A DNA stretch of 64,000 bases from Propionibacteriaceae bacterium ZF39 (GCA_039565995.1 CP154795.1:3922878-3986877), one strand, 5' to 3'; shown: positions 9,401 to 19,073, counted from the stretch's first letter. The notes: generated by a model not told the origin, from the sequence alone. Program-made: numbers and translations.

Positions 9401-10442
9401 ATTCGCGGCGTACGCCCTCGCCTTCTTCGTTGACCAGCAGGACGGTCGCCACATTGCGCCGCCCGACGGGCAGCAGCCGGGCGACGAAGGTGTCGCCGCG
9501 CTCGGCATCGCCGAGGGTGTCGACGGTGGCCCCGAGGACATTGCGGCAGACTTCGTCGGCGCAGTCGGTGCGACGATCGTCGATCAGGGTCACGGTCGCC
9601 CCGCGCTCGCGGGCCGAGCGGGCAGCCTGGGTGACCTCTCGGGTGGAGAACCCCCGGCCCCGGATCGCATCCCGCAGCGACGCCTCCACCAGCCGGCACT
9701 CGCGGCGTTCGTCCGGCGTCAGCTCCTGACCGCTCTCGATCCGGTCGAGCAGCCCACCGATCTGGGCGAGCAACCGGGTGCGATAGTCGCGACGGGCCTC
9801 GGCGCGGGAGGCGAGCGTGACCAGTTGTTCGAGGGCGATGCCCTCCTCGTGGAGAGCCATGACCTCACGCGCCCGCGACCGGCGCATCACGAGTCGATAG
9901 ACCGAGCCGGCCACCATGGCGGTGAGGATGGCCAATTGTTCGAGCCCGTCCGACAACGGGACGTCCTTGATCAGGCCCCACAGGACCCCCGCCACGATCA
10001 CCGCCAGCGTCATCAGCCAGGCCCACCTGACCCAGCCGATCATCGTCAACAGGGCCAACGCGAGAGTGGCGGAGGTGGCCGGCCACAGCACCGACAACTC
10101 CCCCACGGGTGTCTTCACCTGGCTGCCCACCAGGGCCAGGACCGGGAACCAGCCGAGACTGATCACGCGGGCCATGCGGGTCCGGCCCAGTCGCGTCGAC
10201 AGCGGCGCGGCCGCCACGAACGCCGACAGCGGCACCGCGACCAACAACACGAGCCAGGGGTTGAAGTAGTTGTTCCAGTTCCCCAGCGTGAGCGCGAGCG
10301 CGAACCCGAACTGGGCCAGGAACCAGCCCCACCCCGGGAACGGTGCGAGCGGGGGCTCCCGGTCGGGCGGGGCGACGCGGTGCATGAACGCGCGCCAGCG
10401 AGCCCAACGAACAGGCGCAGTCCCGGGCGTACTCGTCGTCAC
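9327..10442 (-). CDS. Membrane protein with kinase-like cytoplasmic region, partner of the adjacent two-component system
   Basis: A 371-residue protein with about five membrane segments in its first 170 residues, then a cytoplasmic helical region and a C-terminal domain. The helical region (EARRDYRTRLLAQIGGLLDRIESGQELT) and the later RERGATVTLIDDRR resemble the dimerisation and start of an ATPase region of a histidine kinase. I see no conserved N box, no G1 DxGxG box and no clear phospho-acceptor. It overlaps the upstream kinase gene by four bases (GTGA), so the two proteins are probably made together. A pseudokinase or heterodimer subunit is my inference. Confidence 0.6.
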   Translation of the reverse strand: MTTSTPGTAPVRWARWRAFMHRVAPPDREPPLAPFPGWGWFLAQFGFALALTLGNWNNYFNPWLVLLVAVPLSAFVAAAPLSTRLGRTRMARVISLGWFPVLALVGSQVKTPVGELSVLWPATSATLALALLTMIGWVRWAWLMTLAVIVAGVLWGLIKDVPLSDGLEQLAILTAMVAGSVYRLVMRRSRAREVMALHEEGIALEQLVTLASRAEARRDYRTRLLAQIGGLLDRIESGQELTPDERRECRLVEASLRDAIRGRGFSTREVTQAARSARERGATVTLIDDRRTDCADEVCRNVLGATVDTLGDAERGDTFVARLLPVGRRNVATVLLVNEEGEGVRREFTMPPSGNPADGAFERPPVTLAPD

Positions 10443-11584
10443 GTCGGCTCCCAGGCAATCGTCACGACGGTCCCCCGTCCGGGGGCGGAATCCACGGTCG
10501 CGCTGCCACCCTCGAGCGAGTTCATCCGGTGCAGGATGCTCTGCGTCACGCCCAGGCGGGTCCGGATGCGGGTCGGATCGAAGCCGGGTCCGTCATCACT
10601 GATCACGACCTTCAGACGAGGCCCATCGAGGACGATCTCGACCCGGCCGGGCTCGGTGGCGTGCCGCACGGTGTTGCGCACGGCCTCGGCGACGGCGGCC
10701 TCCAACTCGATCGCGGTGAGCCTCGGCATGACGCTGTCCTCGGGGATACCACGCTGGGAGAGGGTCACCGGCACCCCCTCGCGGCCGCATCGCCGGGTGA
10801 TCCGATCGATGACCTCGAGGAACAGCGAGGAGTTCTCGACTTCGGTCTGCACCGGCGTCAGCTGCCGACGAGCGGCCTCGGCCTGGACCCGGAGCTTGTC
10901 GGTCGGCACTCCCTCGGCAGCCGAGGACAACAGAGACAGCACGAAGTCGTGGGTGAGCCGGTCGAGCCTGTCGATCTCCGCGTCGCGGGACTCGAGCATT
11001 CCGGCTTCGGCCTGCTCCCGCGCAGTGCGGGCCAGGACGCGATTCGTCGAGTTGATCTTGGCGATCAGGAAGAGCATGAGCACGAAGAAGAAGCCCGAAT
11101 AGGCGATCGAGAAGACGAACCGAACGATCGAGACATCCCACGTGGTCACGACCAGGATCCGCCACATCACGATCTCGACCAGCAGGCAGTTGAGAAAGAG
11201 GCTGACGATGGCGGTCCAGAGCGGCAGGGTGAAGATCGCCGCCACCGCCGCCAGTCCGGGAATCTGATGGATCCAGAAATCGAGTCGCGCATCGGCGCTG
11301 CCCGCGTTCGCGACCAGCGGCCAGAACGCGACGGCGATCGGATAGGTGCAGGCACCGATGGCCAGCAGGATCCGCCCCATGTCGATGCGATGGGCGATGA
11401 AGGCGATCAGGGCGAGTACGCCCGGCACCCACGCAAGTGACGACAACGCCTGCATCGCCCACTCGAAGGTGTCATCGGTCCCTCCATGGGTCAGCAGACC
11501 GCGGAGCGCATGAAACCCATAGAGCGCTCCGAGGGTCAGCCCGATAGCCCGGTGTTGGCTGGGCGCGAGCCCGTCGGCGTTCAC
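10439..11584 (-). CDS. Membrane sensor histidine kinase (NarL-partner type)
   Basis: A 381-residue kinase with about six membrane helices in residues 15-185, then a helical linker with the likely phospho-acceptor in RLTHDFVLSLL near residue 215, and a C-terminal HATPase domain. The N box is AVRNTVRHA, the G1 box is DDGPGFD, and the G2-like region is SAPGRGTVV. It starts with GTG at 11584, overlapping the response regulator stop by four bases. It therefore lies in the middle of a regulator-kinase-kinase-like operon. The signal is not evident; there is no large extracytoplasmic domain, which points to an intramembrane or envelope stimulus. Confidence 0.85.
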   Translation of the reverse strand: MNADGLAPSQHRAIGLTLGALYGFHALRGLLTHGGTDDTFEWAMQALSSLAWVPGVLALIAFIAHRIDMGRILLAIGACTYPIAVAFWPLVANAGSADARLDFWIHQIPGLAAVAAIFTLPLWTAIVSLFLNCLLVEIVMWRILVVTTWDVSIVRFVFSIAYSGFFFVLMLFLIAKINSTNRVLARTAREQAEAGMLESRDAEIDRLDRLTHDFVLSLLSSAAEGVPTDKLRVQAEAARRQLTPVQTEVENSSLFLEVIDRITRRCGREGVPVTLSQRGIPEDSVMPRLTAIELEAAVAEAVRNTVRHATEPGRVEIVLDGPRLKVVISDDGPGFDPTRIRTRLGVTQSILHRMNSLEGGSATVDSAPGRGTVVTIAWEPT

Positions 11585-12228
11585 TCCCGCGCCGGCGGCG
11601 GCAGTACGCCGTCCTCCACAGCCCTCTTGTAGAGGTCGACCTTGGTGTGGGCGGCCCGACCCTGTTGGGCGTACTTGGCGCGGATGCGCAGCAGATAGTC
11701 GTTGACGGTGGTGATCGAGAGGCCCGTCTGGGTGGCGACCCGCTTGGCGGACTCACCGCAGGCGAAGAGTTCGAGCACTTCCCGCTGGCGCTCCGACAGG
11801 CCGACGGCATCGAGGCCCGGGTCGGAGTCGACCGCGGCGGCCCACTCGTTGCTGAGGGCGTCGGCATCGTCGCGCAGGCAGCTGCGGATGCGGGCAATGA
11901 GTTCTTCGGGGGTGTGGGATTTGCGCGCGATCCCGCGTACGCCGCCCTTCGCGGCCGAACGGATGAGATAGGCGTTCTCACCGGAGGTGAAGGCGAGCGA
12001 CGGAATGCCCACTTCGGCCAAGGCCTTGGCGTTGTCCTCGGGCATCGACCGATCGGCCAGGCTCAGGTCGAGCAGGACGAGATCGAGGCGTTGATTCTGC
12101 TCCAGCAGCTCGGGGACATTGCGGCCTGTCGCCACGAGCCGGAGGTCGTCGGTTTCTTCCAGAAGGGCCGTGATCCCGAGTGAAACGGCGAAGTGGTCAT
12201 CCACCAGGCCGATCGCGTGCTGCTCCAC
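11581..12228 (-). CDS. NarL/FixJ-type response regulator
   Basis: A 215-residue response regulator. The receiver domain has the acidic pair in VDDH (residues 10-11), phospho-acceptor Asp54 in LVLLDLSL, and the conserved Lys in ARKSHTPEEL. The C-terminal LuxR helix-turn-helix begins at LSERQREVLELFACGESAKRVA and continues TGLSITTVNDYLLRIRAKY. It is the first gene of a three-gene overlapping operon with the kinase and kinase-like protein downstream. Its targets cannot be read from the sequence. Confidence 0.9.
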   Translation of the reverse strand: MEQHAIGLVDDHFAVSLGITALLEETDDLRLVATGRNVPELLEQNQRLDLVLLDLSLADRSMPEDNAKALAEVGIPSLAFTSGENAYLIRSAAKGGVRGIARKSHTPEELIARIRSCLRDDADALSNEWAAAVDSDPGLDAVGLSERQREVLELFACGESAKRVATQTGLSITTVNDYLLRIRAKYAQQGRAAHTKVDLYKRAVEDGVLPPPARE

Positions 12229-12340
12229 GTGTTCTCTTCCTGTCTCTCATGCCCTCAGAATTGAGGACTGGTCTCCTCGGAGGTCCCTTTCTAGGATGAC
12301 TCATGGATGGCTGCATTGGGGGATGAGTCATCAACTTCAT

Positions 12341-12366
12341 GAGGCCCCGGCTCCGGCCGGGGCCTC
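12341..12366. terminator. Strong hairpin downstream of fumarase
   Basis: GAGGCCCCGG at 12341-12350 pairs perfectly with CCGGGGCCTC at 12357-12366 around a six-base loop. On the plus strand it is followed by a T-rich ACTTTTT tract. On the minus strand it is the first structure after the fumarase stop, although without a U tract. It also separates fumarase transcription from the regulator operon promoter. Confidence 0.7.
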
Positions 12367-12372
12367 ACTTTT

Positions 12373-14061
<1,689 letters not shown>

Positions 14062-14236
14062 CGTTCCTCCTCGATTCGGGCGTACACGCCCATCTTTCCA
14101 TCTCCCGCAAGACGGAGGGCACACGTGGGCCGATCAGGTTCCTCAATCACCGGTTGTGGGACGGGTGCGGGTGTTAGCTTCGTTTGCGACAAGATCTTTT
14201 CCGTCAGCAACGCAACGCCTTTGGGAGGCAACAATC

Positions 14237-15421
14237 ATGGAAAAGCGTGAGGTCGTCGTCCTTGCCGCCGCTCGGTCCGCCGTTGGCACCTTCGGTGGCT
14301 CCCTGTCCGGCATGGAGCCCATCGACCTGGCTGCCGAGGTCATGAAGGCAACCATCGAGCGCTCTGGCGTCGATCCCAACCAGATCGGGTACGCCACCGT
14401 CGGCAACATCATCCCCACTGAGCCCCGCTACGCCTACGTCTCCCGGGTCGCCTCCGTCCAGGCCGGCCTGCCCGAGACCTCCGTCGCCATGCAGGTCAAC
14501 CGCCTGTGCGCCTCCGGCCTCCAGGCCATCGTCACCTCCGCCCAGCAGATCGAGCTCGGTGACTACGACTACGCCGTCGGTGGCGGTGTCGAGGTCATGA
14601 GCCGTGGCACCTATATGGCCCCGGCCATGCGCTCGGGTGCCCGCATGGGCGACGCCCAGCTCAACGACTCGATGGTGAACGCGCTGACCGACCCCTTCGG
14701 TGTCGGCCACATGGGCGTGACCGCCGAGAATCTCGCTGATCAGTACTCCATCTCCCGCGAGGAGCAGGACCAGCTCGCGCTGCAGAGCCAGGAGCGTGCG
14801 CTCAACGCCATCGCCGAGGGCCGCTTCAAGGAACAGATCGTTCCGATCACCCTGAAGTCCCGCAAGGGCGAGACGGTCTTCGACACCGATGAGCACCCGC
14901 GTCAGGGCGTCACCATCGAGGCGCTGGCCAAGATGCGCCCGGCCTTCAAGAAGGACGGCTCCGTCACCGCCGGCAACGCCTCCGGCATCAACGACGGCGC
15001 GTCGTTCTTCGTGCTCGCCGACGCCGAGGTGGCCGCCAAGAACGGCCAGACCCCGATCGCCAAGATCGTCGGGTACGCCGTCGCCGGCGTCGACCACGCC
15101 ATCATGGGTTATGGCCCGGTCCCGGCCGTCAAGAAGGTCCTCGACAAGACCGGCCTGACGCTGGAGCAGATCGACGTCATCGAGTCGAACGAGGCCTTCG
15201 CGGCCCAGGCCTGCACCGTGGCCAAGGAGCTCGGCCTCGATCCCGAGAAGACCAACGTCAACGGCGGCGCCATCGCCCTGGGTCACCCGATCGGTGCCTC
15301 CGGCGCGATCATCGCCACCAAGGCGCTCTATGAGCTCAAGCGCGTCGAGGGCAAGTATGCCCTCGTCACCATGTGCGTCGGCGGCGGTCAGGGTATCGCC
15401 GTCATCTTCGAGCGCATGTGA
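14237..15421 (+). CDS. Acetyl-CoA C-acetyltransferase (thiolase)
   Basis: A 394-residue thiolase II. The nucleophilic cysteine is Cys91 in VNRLCASGLQA, the catalytic histidine is in NGGAIALGHPIGASGA, and the second cysteine is in VTMCVGGGQG close to the C-terminus. It catalyses reversible condensation of two acetyl-CoA or the thiolytic step of beta-oxidation. The ATG at 14237 follows a GGGAGG ribosome site. It stands alone, divergent from fumarase, and is followed by two hairpins. Codon use is strongly biased, suggesting high expression. Confidence 0.93.
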   Translation: MEKREVVVLAAARSAVGTFGGSLSGMEPIDLAAEVMKATIERSGVDPNQIGYATVGNIIPTEPRYAYVSRVASVQAGLPETSVAMQVNRLCASGLQAIVTSAQQIELGDYDYAVGGGVEVMSRGTYMAPAMRSGARMGDAQLNDSMVNALTDPFGVGHMGVTAENLADQYSISREEQDQLALQSQERALNAIAEGRFKEQIVPITLKSRKGETVFDTDEHPRQGVTIEALAKMRPAFKKDGSVTAGNASGINDGASFFVLADAEVAAKNGQTPIAKIVGYAVAGVDHAIMGYGPVPAVKKVLDKTGLTLEQIDVIESNEAFAAQACTVAKELGLDPEKTNVNGGAIALGHPIGASGAIIATKALYELKRVEGKYALVTMCVGGGQGIAVIFERM

Positions 15422-15424
15422 TCC

Positions 15425-15441
15425 GAGAGCCATTGGCTCTC
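15425..15441 (+). terminator. Short hairpin after the thiolase stop
   Basis: GAGAGCCA at 15425-15432 is complementary to TGGCTCTC at 15434-15441, starting four bases after the stop. A second, longer hairpin (CGCATCGCGG at 15465-15474 pairing with 15491-15500) follows. Together they probably end the thiolase transcript; neither has a clear T tract. Confidence 0.55.
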
Positions 15442-15526
15442 AAACCAGAAGCATCAGCCCCGCTCGCATCGCGGTTCACCTCCGGGTGGGCCGCGATGCG
15501 GCGTATAGCCTCTCGGCTTCACCGCG

Positions 15527-15847
15527 TTAGACTGTTGCATTTCCTGCTGATGGCTCTAACAGCTCAAACAAGGGTGCGTTCATCGCACCAACCATTTGTA
15601 TGCCTGACTTTTGCAGTCTTAGCGCGCCAGCAGAAAAGCGGTGTGAGGGATAGACAGCTGAGGCATTCGTAACAGGACGCCGAACGATCGCGCCTGCCAT
15701 CAGACTGCGCCGGGCCCGCTGGACCACCCTCTTCCAGATTTTCGTGTGTGCAGGATCTGAGGACACCGCTCCAATGATCGACTCACGCAGTCCTGTCGCC
15801 GACACATATCCTGGCTGCACGTACATGAAAGAACCATTGTCTCGCAT
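15527..15847 (-). CDS. Hypothetical protein, second gene of a small bicistron in a low-GC island
   Basis: A 106-residue ORF that I do not recognise. It starts with ATG two bases after the TAA of the 84-residue ORF upstream, which argues that both are real and co-translated. The sequence contains a basic patch (KRVVQRARRS) and a YPSHRFSAGALRLQKSG segment, and no membrane segment or signal peptide. Base composition is visibly less GC-rich than its neighbours. The surroundings (SUKH-type gene, gene remnants) suggest a toxin-immunity debris region, but no function can be assigned. Confidence 0.5.
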   Translation of the reverse strand: MRDNGSFMYVQPGYVSATGLRESIIGAVSSDPAHTKIWKRVVQRARRSLMAGAIVRRPVTNASAVYPSHRFSAGALRLQKSGIQMVGAMNAPLFELLEPSAGNATV

Positions 15848-15849
15848 AA

Positions 15850-16104
15850 TTACCTTCGTTCCTCGTCGGGTTTGCAGGCATGGCCCTCCCGTGTCACGAG
15901 ACTAATAGGACCAAGTGAGATCCAGATTTCAAGAAGACCTTCGAGACTCCCTAAGCGAGCCCAGTCCAATGGAAGAATTCGCTCATAATCGCTGGCCTCA
16001 GTGTAGAAATCGATGCCGTTCAACCACTTAGGAAGCAGAATGGTGAGTAACTCTTCTCGTCCTGCATGAAACTGGAGATGCATCCTTTCGATCACGAACC
16101 CCAC
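15850..16104 (-). CDS. Hypothetical protein, first gene of a small bicistron
   Basis: An 84-residue ORF with a GTG start at 16104 (MGFVIERMHLQFHAGREELL) and a charged, non-membrane sequence. A downstream ATG (MHLQ) is an alternative start. It ends PDEERR then TAA, two bases before the 106-residue ORF. I do not recognise the family. Its size and its neighbourhood of immunity-like genes would fit a truncated or small immunity protein; this is inference only. Confidence 0.45.
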   Translation of the reverse strand: MGFVIERMHLQFHAGREELLTILLPKWLNGIDFYTEASDYERILPLDWARLGSLEGLLEIWISLGPISLVTREGHACKPDEERR

Positions 16105-16227
16105 CTCTTCCTAGTCTTGGTTCCCGAGCCGTGTCCCGTGGTCAATGATGACCTAGAACCAGTGCTGCCTTCCATTCACCCTTAGGATGATAGAAGTAAT
16201 TGGGCCCTCCACTGGCCCTGGGGCGAT

Positions 16228-16809
16228 TCATCTTGTCTGGTCAGTCCACCAGTGCACAGCGGGGTTCAACTCTGCCGCAAGCTTTCCGAAGCGCAGGTCA
16301 TTCATCTCGAGATACCCGTCGGAGTCGATGAAGAACACTCCACGATCGAACGCAGCAGCCAACGTCACCACCATGTCCGTTAGTGAGCGGAACTCGACCG
16401 GATGCTCCGCCTCGTCGATCCGAAAGCGACGAACCCAACCTGATGACCGCCCCCCTAGCTCGACCAGATAGAAATCACCAGCGCCATCGGTGAACAATGG
16501 CAGCCATCCATGATTCCAGCGAGGATCGGTCACAAAGGAGCGATAGTTGGCGAGCACATCCTCCAGCGAGAGCAGATAGAAGCCTGGAAATAGGTGGAGA
16601 TCATCCAGCGTCGCGCCTGCCGTCTGTGTGCCGTCACGCCACACATACAGGGTCTCGACTTCCATATTGTGGGGCAATCCGGCAGCCATAATCTGCCGAC
16701 AACCTCTTGAGGCGTCCGCCCAGGCTTGAGCGCCTGCAGCAAGGTGCCGCGATGAAGGTTTTCCAAAACCAACCTTGATCCGGCACAACCCCTCTGACAG
16801 ATCAGTCAT
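16228..16809 (-). CDS. SMI1/KNR4 (SUKH) family protein, orphan immunity-like gene
   Basis: A protein of about 193 residues with the SUKH core pattern: LFPGFYLLSLEDVLANYRSF, then WNHGWLPLFTDGAGDFYLVEL, then a late FIDSDGYLEM segment. SUKH proteins are best known as immunity proteins that neutralise secreted nuclease or deaminase toxins in contact-dependent competition systems. I chose ATG 16809; a GTG just before it is possible. No cognate toxin is visible on either side, so it is an orphan. Lower GC and absence of the genome-wide GGCGTAC motif suggest acquired DNA. Confidence 0.7.
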   Translation of the reverse strand: MTDLSEGLCRIKVGFGKPSSRHLAAGAQAWADASRGCRQIMAAGLPHNMEVETLYVWRDGTQTAGATLDDLHLFPGFYLLSLEDVLANYRSFVTDPRWNHGWLPLFTDGAGDFYLVELGGRSSGWVRRFRIDEAEHPVEFRSLTDMVVTLAAAFDRGVFFIDSDGYLEMNDLRFGKLAAELNPAVHWWTDQTR

Positions 16810-16812
16810 CAC

Positions 16813-17100
16813 GGGCCAATCCTGACATTGAAAGGATCACCCGATGCCAACCCCGCTGTTCCGGAAAGAGCGACTGGGCACGCCCCTAATGCGGCACGCT
16901 TGGCGGAAGCGGGTCCGATGCGGGCTACTTGGGTCTCCGATCGCGAGACACGCGTATGGCCCTCCCGCCTACCATCCTTTACTCGCATCGGTTCAGCTTG
17001 CGCCTCGGGCGCCCCGTGCACCTGTTGTCGGGATGAGAATGATGCTACCGCGTGTGGGCTCGGTGCCGATCCAGCAAGAGCGTTACGCGCGATCAATCCC
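16813..17100. other. No recognisable gene (288 bases in the immunity-like island)
   Basis: Open frames of up to 210 residues cross this stretch on both strands, but their translations look like noise and match nothing I know. It separates the SUKH gene from two broken genes on the same strand. It may be decayed coding DNA. Confidence 0.4.
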
Positions 17101-17352
17101 CTATTCCTCGCCCTCGGGCAAGGCCTCGAAGCGGTCGCAGCCGTCGTGCTCGAACCTAACTCTTCCGTCAAAGAAGGACGCGCCGTTCGAACACACCCCC
17201 CAATCCTCTCCGGGCAACCCTGCCAGCGGCAACTAATGCCGACACCCCCCGCATTGCTCCCAGTACCACGAGTCGATGTAGTCATCAGCAGCCGTGGAGC
17301 GATTAACCCGCTGAATCCATCGGTCGTGAATTGCCTGATCCAACTCCTTCAT
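17101..17352 (-). pseudogene. Small Cys-rich protein gene interrupted by a single in-frame amber codon
   Basis: Starting at ATG 17352 the frame reads MKELDQAIHDRW through WYWEQCGGCRH, meets TAG at 17233-17235, and continues in the same frame as LPLAGLPGEDWGVCSNGAS and FEHDGCDRFEAL to a second TAG at 17101. The pattern CGxC, then GVCSN, then HDGC on both sides of the stop looks like one zinc-binding-type protein of about 83 residues, similar in style to DUF3027 proteins. The residue lost would be position 40. Most likely this is a nonsense mutation in decaying DNA. A frameshift is excluded because the frame is unchanged. Confidence 0.65.
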
Positions 17353-17371
17353 CCTTGGTATTTCCCCTCGA

Positions 17372-17458
17372 TTACACACTCCTCAACAGCAAGCTGGAGT
17401 GCGACACAGTGTAGAACCACATTTGGAACCTGCGCTCTGGCCACTCGTTTCGCTTCAT
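17372..17458 (-). pseudogene. 28-codon remnant with an FYTVSHSSLLLRS motif
   Basis: The frame from ATG 17458 reads MKRNEWPERRFQMWFYTVSH then SSLLLRSV and stops at TAA 17372. The W-FYTVSH-LLLRS pattern is one I associate with the N-terminus of longer (about 150-residue) actinobacterial proteins of unknown function; I cannot name the family. The rest of such a protein is absent because the next gene begins 19 bases later, so this looks like a truncated copy. Confidence 0.45.
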
Positions 17459-17511
17459 AGAGACTCCTAACCGATGGGATGCCCAGGGGCTCCCCAATTG
17501 TCCCAACCAAC

Positions 17512-17542
17512 CAAGATCATCGGAACTATTCAGATGATCTTG
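17512..17542. promoter_or_regulatory. 10-bp perfect inverted repeat upstream of the first pirin gene
   Basis: CAAGATCATC at 17512-17521 is the reverse complement of GATGATCTTG at 17533-17542, with an 11-base spacer. It lies 64 bases upstream of the pirin start, where a repressor site would sit. Spacing of about two helical turns between half-site centres fits a dimeric regulator. A transcription-ending hairpin is the alternative, but there is no T tract. Confidence 0.5.
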
Positions 17543-17606
17543 ATCTGCAGTGACAAATGGGAGGGGCCATCGCGCCGGCTCCGGGGGTCGGGCGCATACT
17601 TGCCCC

Positions 17607-18518
17607 GTGACTGAACTGATTACTCCGCGCGAGGTGCCCCTGGGTGGGCTGCGTGCGATGACCGTCCGGCGGACTCTTCCCACCCGCACCCGCTCCCTCG
17701 TCGGCGCGTGGTGTTTCCTCGACCACTATGGGCCCGACCACGTGGCCGAAACCGGCGGGATGGAGGTCGCCCGGCATCCACACACCTGCCTGGCCACTGT
17801 GAGTTGGCTGTTCACCGGTGAGATCGACCATCTGGATTCGGGTGGGAACTCCGCCCGCGTCCGCCCCGGCGAGCTCAACCTCATGTCCGCGGGCCGCGGC
17901 ATCACCCACTCGGAGTTTTCCACCCCCGAGACCGATGTGCTGCACGGCGTACAGCTCTGGTTCGCTCTCCCCGACCACGCCCGCCTGGGTGACAACCGGT
18001 TCGATCACTATCGCCCGGAGCCGGTCGCGCTGCCCGACGGCGGCGAGATCCTCGTGTTCCTGGGCTCGCTGCTCGGTTCAACCTCTCCGGTCGAGACCCC
18101 GACCGAGCTCATCGGTGCCGAGATCCGCATGCCGGCCGGGACGAAGCTGACTCTCCCGGTGAACCCGGCCCACGAGCACGCGCTGCTCGTCGACACCGGT
18201 GCGGCCGCACTCGACGGCCAGGACCTCAACCGCGGCGACCTCGGGTTCGTCGAGGCCGGGGCCGAGTCGCTCGAGATCGTTGCAGGCGCCGAAGACCTGC
18301 GGGCCGTGCTCATCGGCGGGGAGCCGTTCGGCGAACAGATCGTGATGTGGTGGAACTTCATCGGCCGGTCCCACGACGAGATCGTGGCGTTCCGGGAGGC
18401 GTACCAGCACGAGATCACCACCGGCGAGGTGGGCGATTTCGGGCCGTTCCCGGTGGGCACGCCGACCCCGATCCCCGCGCCGCCCATGCCGAACGCACGG
18501 TTGCGTCTCCGGGGGTAG
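17607..18518 (+). CDS. Pirin family protein (long type)
   Basis: A 303-residue bicupin pirin. The N-terminal pirin domain shows SLVGAWCFLDHYGPDH, the metal-ligand histidines in ARHPHTCLATVSWLFTGEIDHLDSGG, and SAGRGITHSEFS. The C-terminal pirin domain ends with EPFGEQIVMWWNFIGRSHDEI. Pirins are non-haem iron proteins with reported quercetinase or redox-sensor activity; the substrate here is unknown. I chose GTG 17607 (VTELITPREV) because the upstream open frame carries non-family sequence. It is followed by a small membrane protein and a second pirin. Confidence 0.88.
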   Translation: MTELITPREVPLGGLRAMTVRRTLPTRTRSLVGAWCFLDHYGPDHVAETGGMEVARHPHTCLATVSWLFTGEIDHLDSGGNSARVRPGELNLMSAGRGITHSEFSTPETDVLHGVQLWFALPDHARLGDNRFDHYRPEPVALPDGGEILVFLGSLLGSTSPVETPTELIGAEIRMPAGTKLTLPVNPAHEHALLVDTGAAALDGQDLNRGDLGFVEAGAESLEIVAGAEDLRAVLIGGEPFGEQIVMWWNFIGRSHDEIVAFREAYQHEITTGEVGDFGPFPVGTPTPIPAPPMPNARLRLRG

Positions 18519-18568
18519 GCATCGCCGCCTAGGCTTGTAATCCCACCCACAGATTTGGGAGGCAGGCC

Positions 18569-18994
18569 ATGCGGAAGTTCTCTCGCGACGAGGTCCTGCT
18601 CCTGCGCGACAGCCAGGTGAATGCCTTCGCCAGCCTCGCGGTCTATGTGAGCGTCTGGACGCTCGCGCAGATCCTGCTGACCCTGACGGGCGCGGACATG
18701 CCGGGCGTAGAGTTCTTCGATCCCCACGGCAACTTTTCGACCCCCGGCATCGTGCTCGGACTGCTGTTCTTCGCGTCCGCATTCCTGCCCCACTGGCTGA
18801 TGTTGCGGCGCTACGGGTTGTCCTGGCGCGAAGGGGCCCGCCTGGTGCGTGATCTGCGGGAGGGCCTGCACGAGGATGCCGCGCACGAGCGCCCGCCCGA
18901 GCGCGTGGCCACCCAGGACGCAGGCGTGGACACCTATTGGGAGGAGCGCTGGGAGGAGTTCCTGTCCCAACGGGACGACCCGGACGGAAAATAA
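18569..18994 (+). CDS. Small membrane protein of unknown function
   Basis: A 141-residue protein with two predicted membrane helices (about residues 22-42 and 58-76) and a charged C-terminal tail ending in a WEERWEEFLSQRDD segment. I do not recognise the family. GGGAGG lies just upstream of the ATG. It sits between two pirin genes on the same strand, but a likely operator separates it from the second one. Confidence 0.7.
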   Translation: MRKFSRDEVLLLRDSQVNAFASLAVYVSVWTLAQILLTLTGADMPGVEFFDPHGNFSTPGIVLGLLFFASAFLPHWLMLRRYGLSWREGARLVRDLREGLHEDAAHERPPERVATQDAGVDTYWEERWEEFLSQRDDPDGK

Positions 18995-19009
18995 GCGACC
19001 GTGGAATAT

Positions 19010-19025
19010 AGTTGACGCATCAACT
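19010..19025. promoter_or_regulatory. AGTTGA-n4-TCAACT inverted repeat, likely operator of the second pirin gene
   Basis: AGTTGA at 19010-19015 and TCAACT at 19020-19025 are perfect reverse complements with a four-base spacer, 48 bases upstream of the pirin start. MarR-family regulators often use TTGA-n4-TCAA sites near pirin and stress genes. No MarR gene is in the window, so the regulator would act in trans. Confidence 0.55.
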
Positions 19026-19073
19026 GTTACACCTGGCGTACCCGATCCAACCGACCGCCCGAAAGGACACGCC

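Noticed and set aside
16809..17285. 158-codon minus-strand frame between the SUKH gene and the amber gene
   Set aside because: It overlaps the amber-interrupted gene in another frame, and its translation has no recognisable domain; the competing frame shows coherent Cys motifs.
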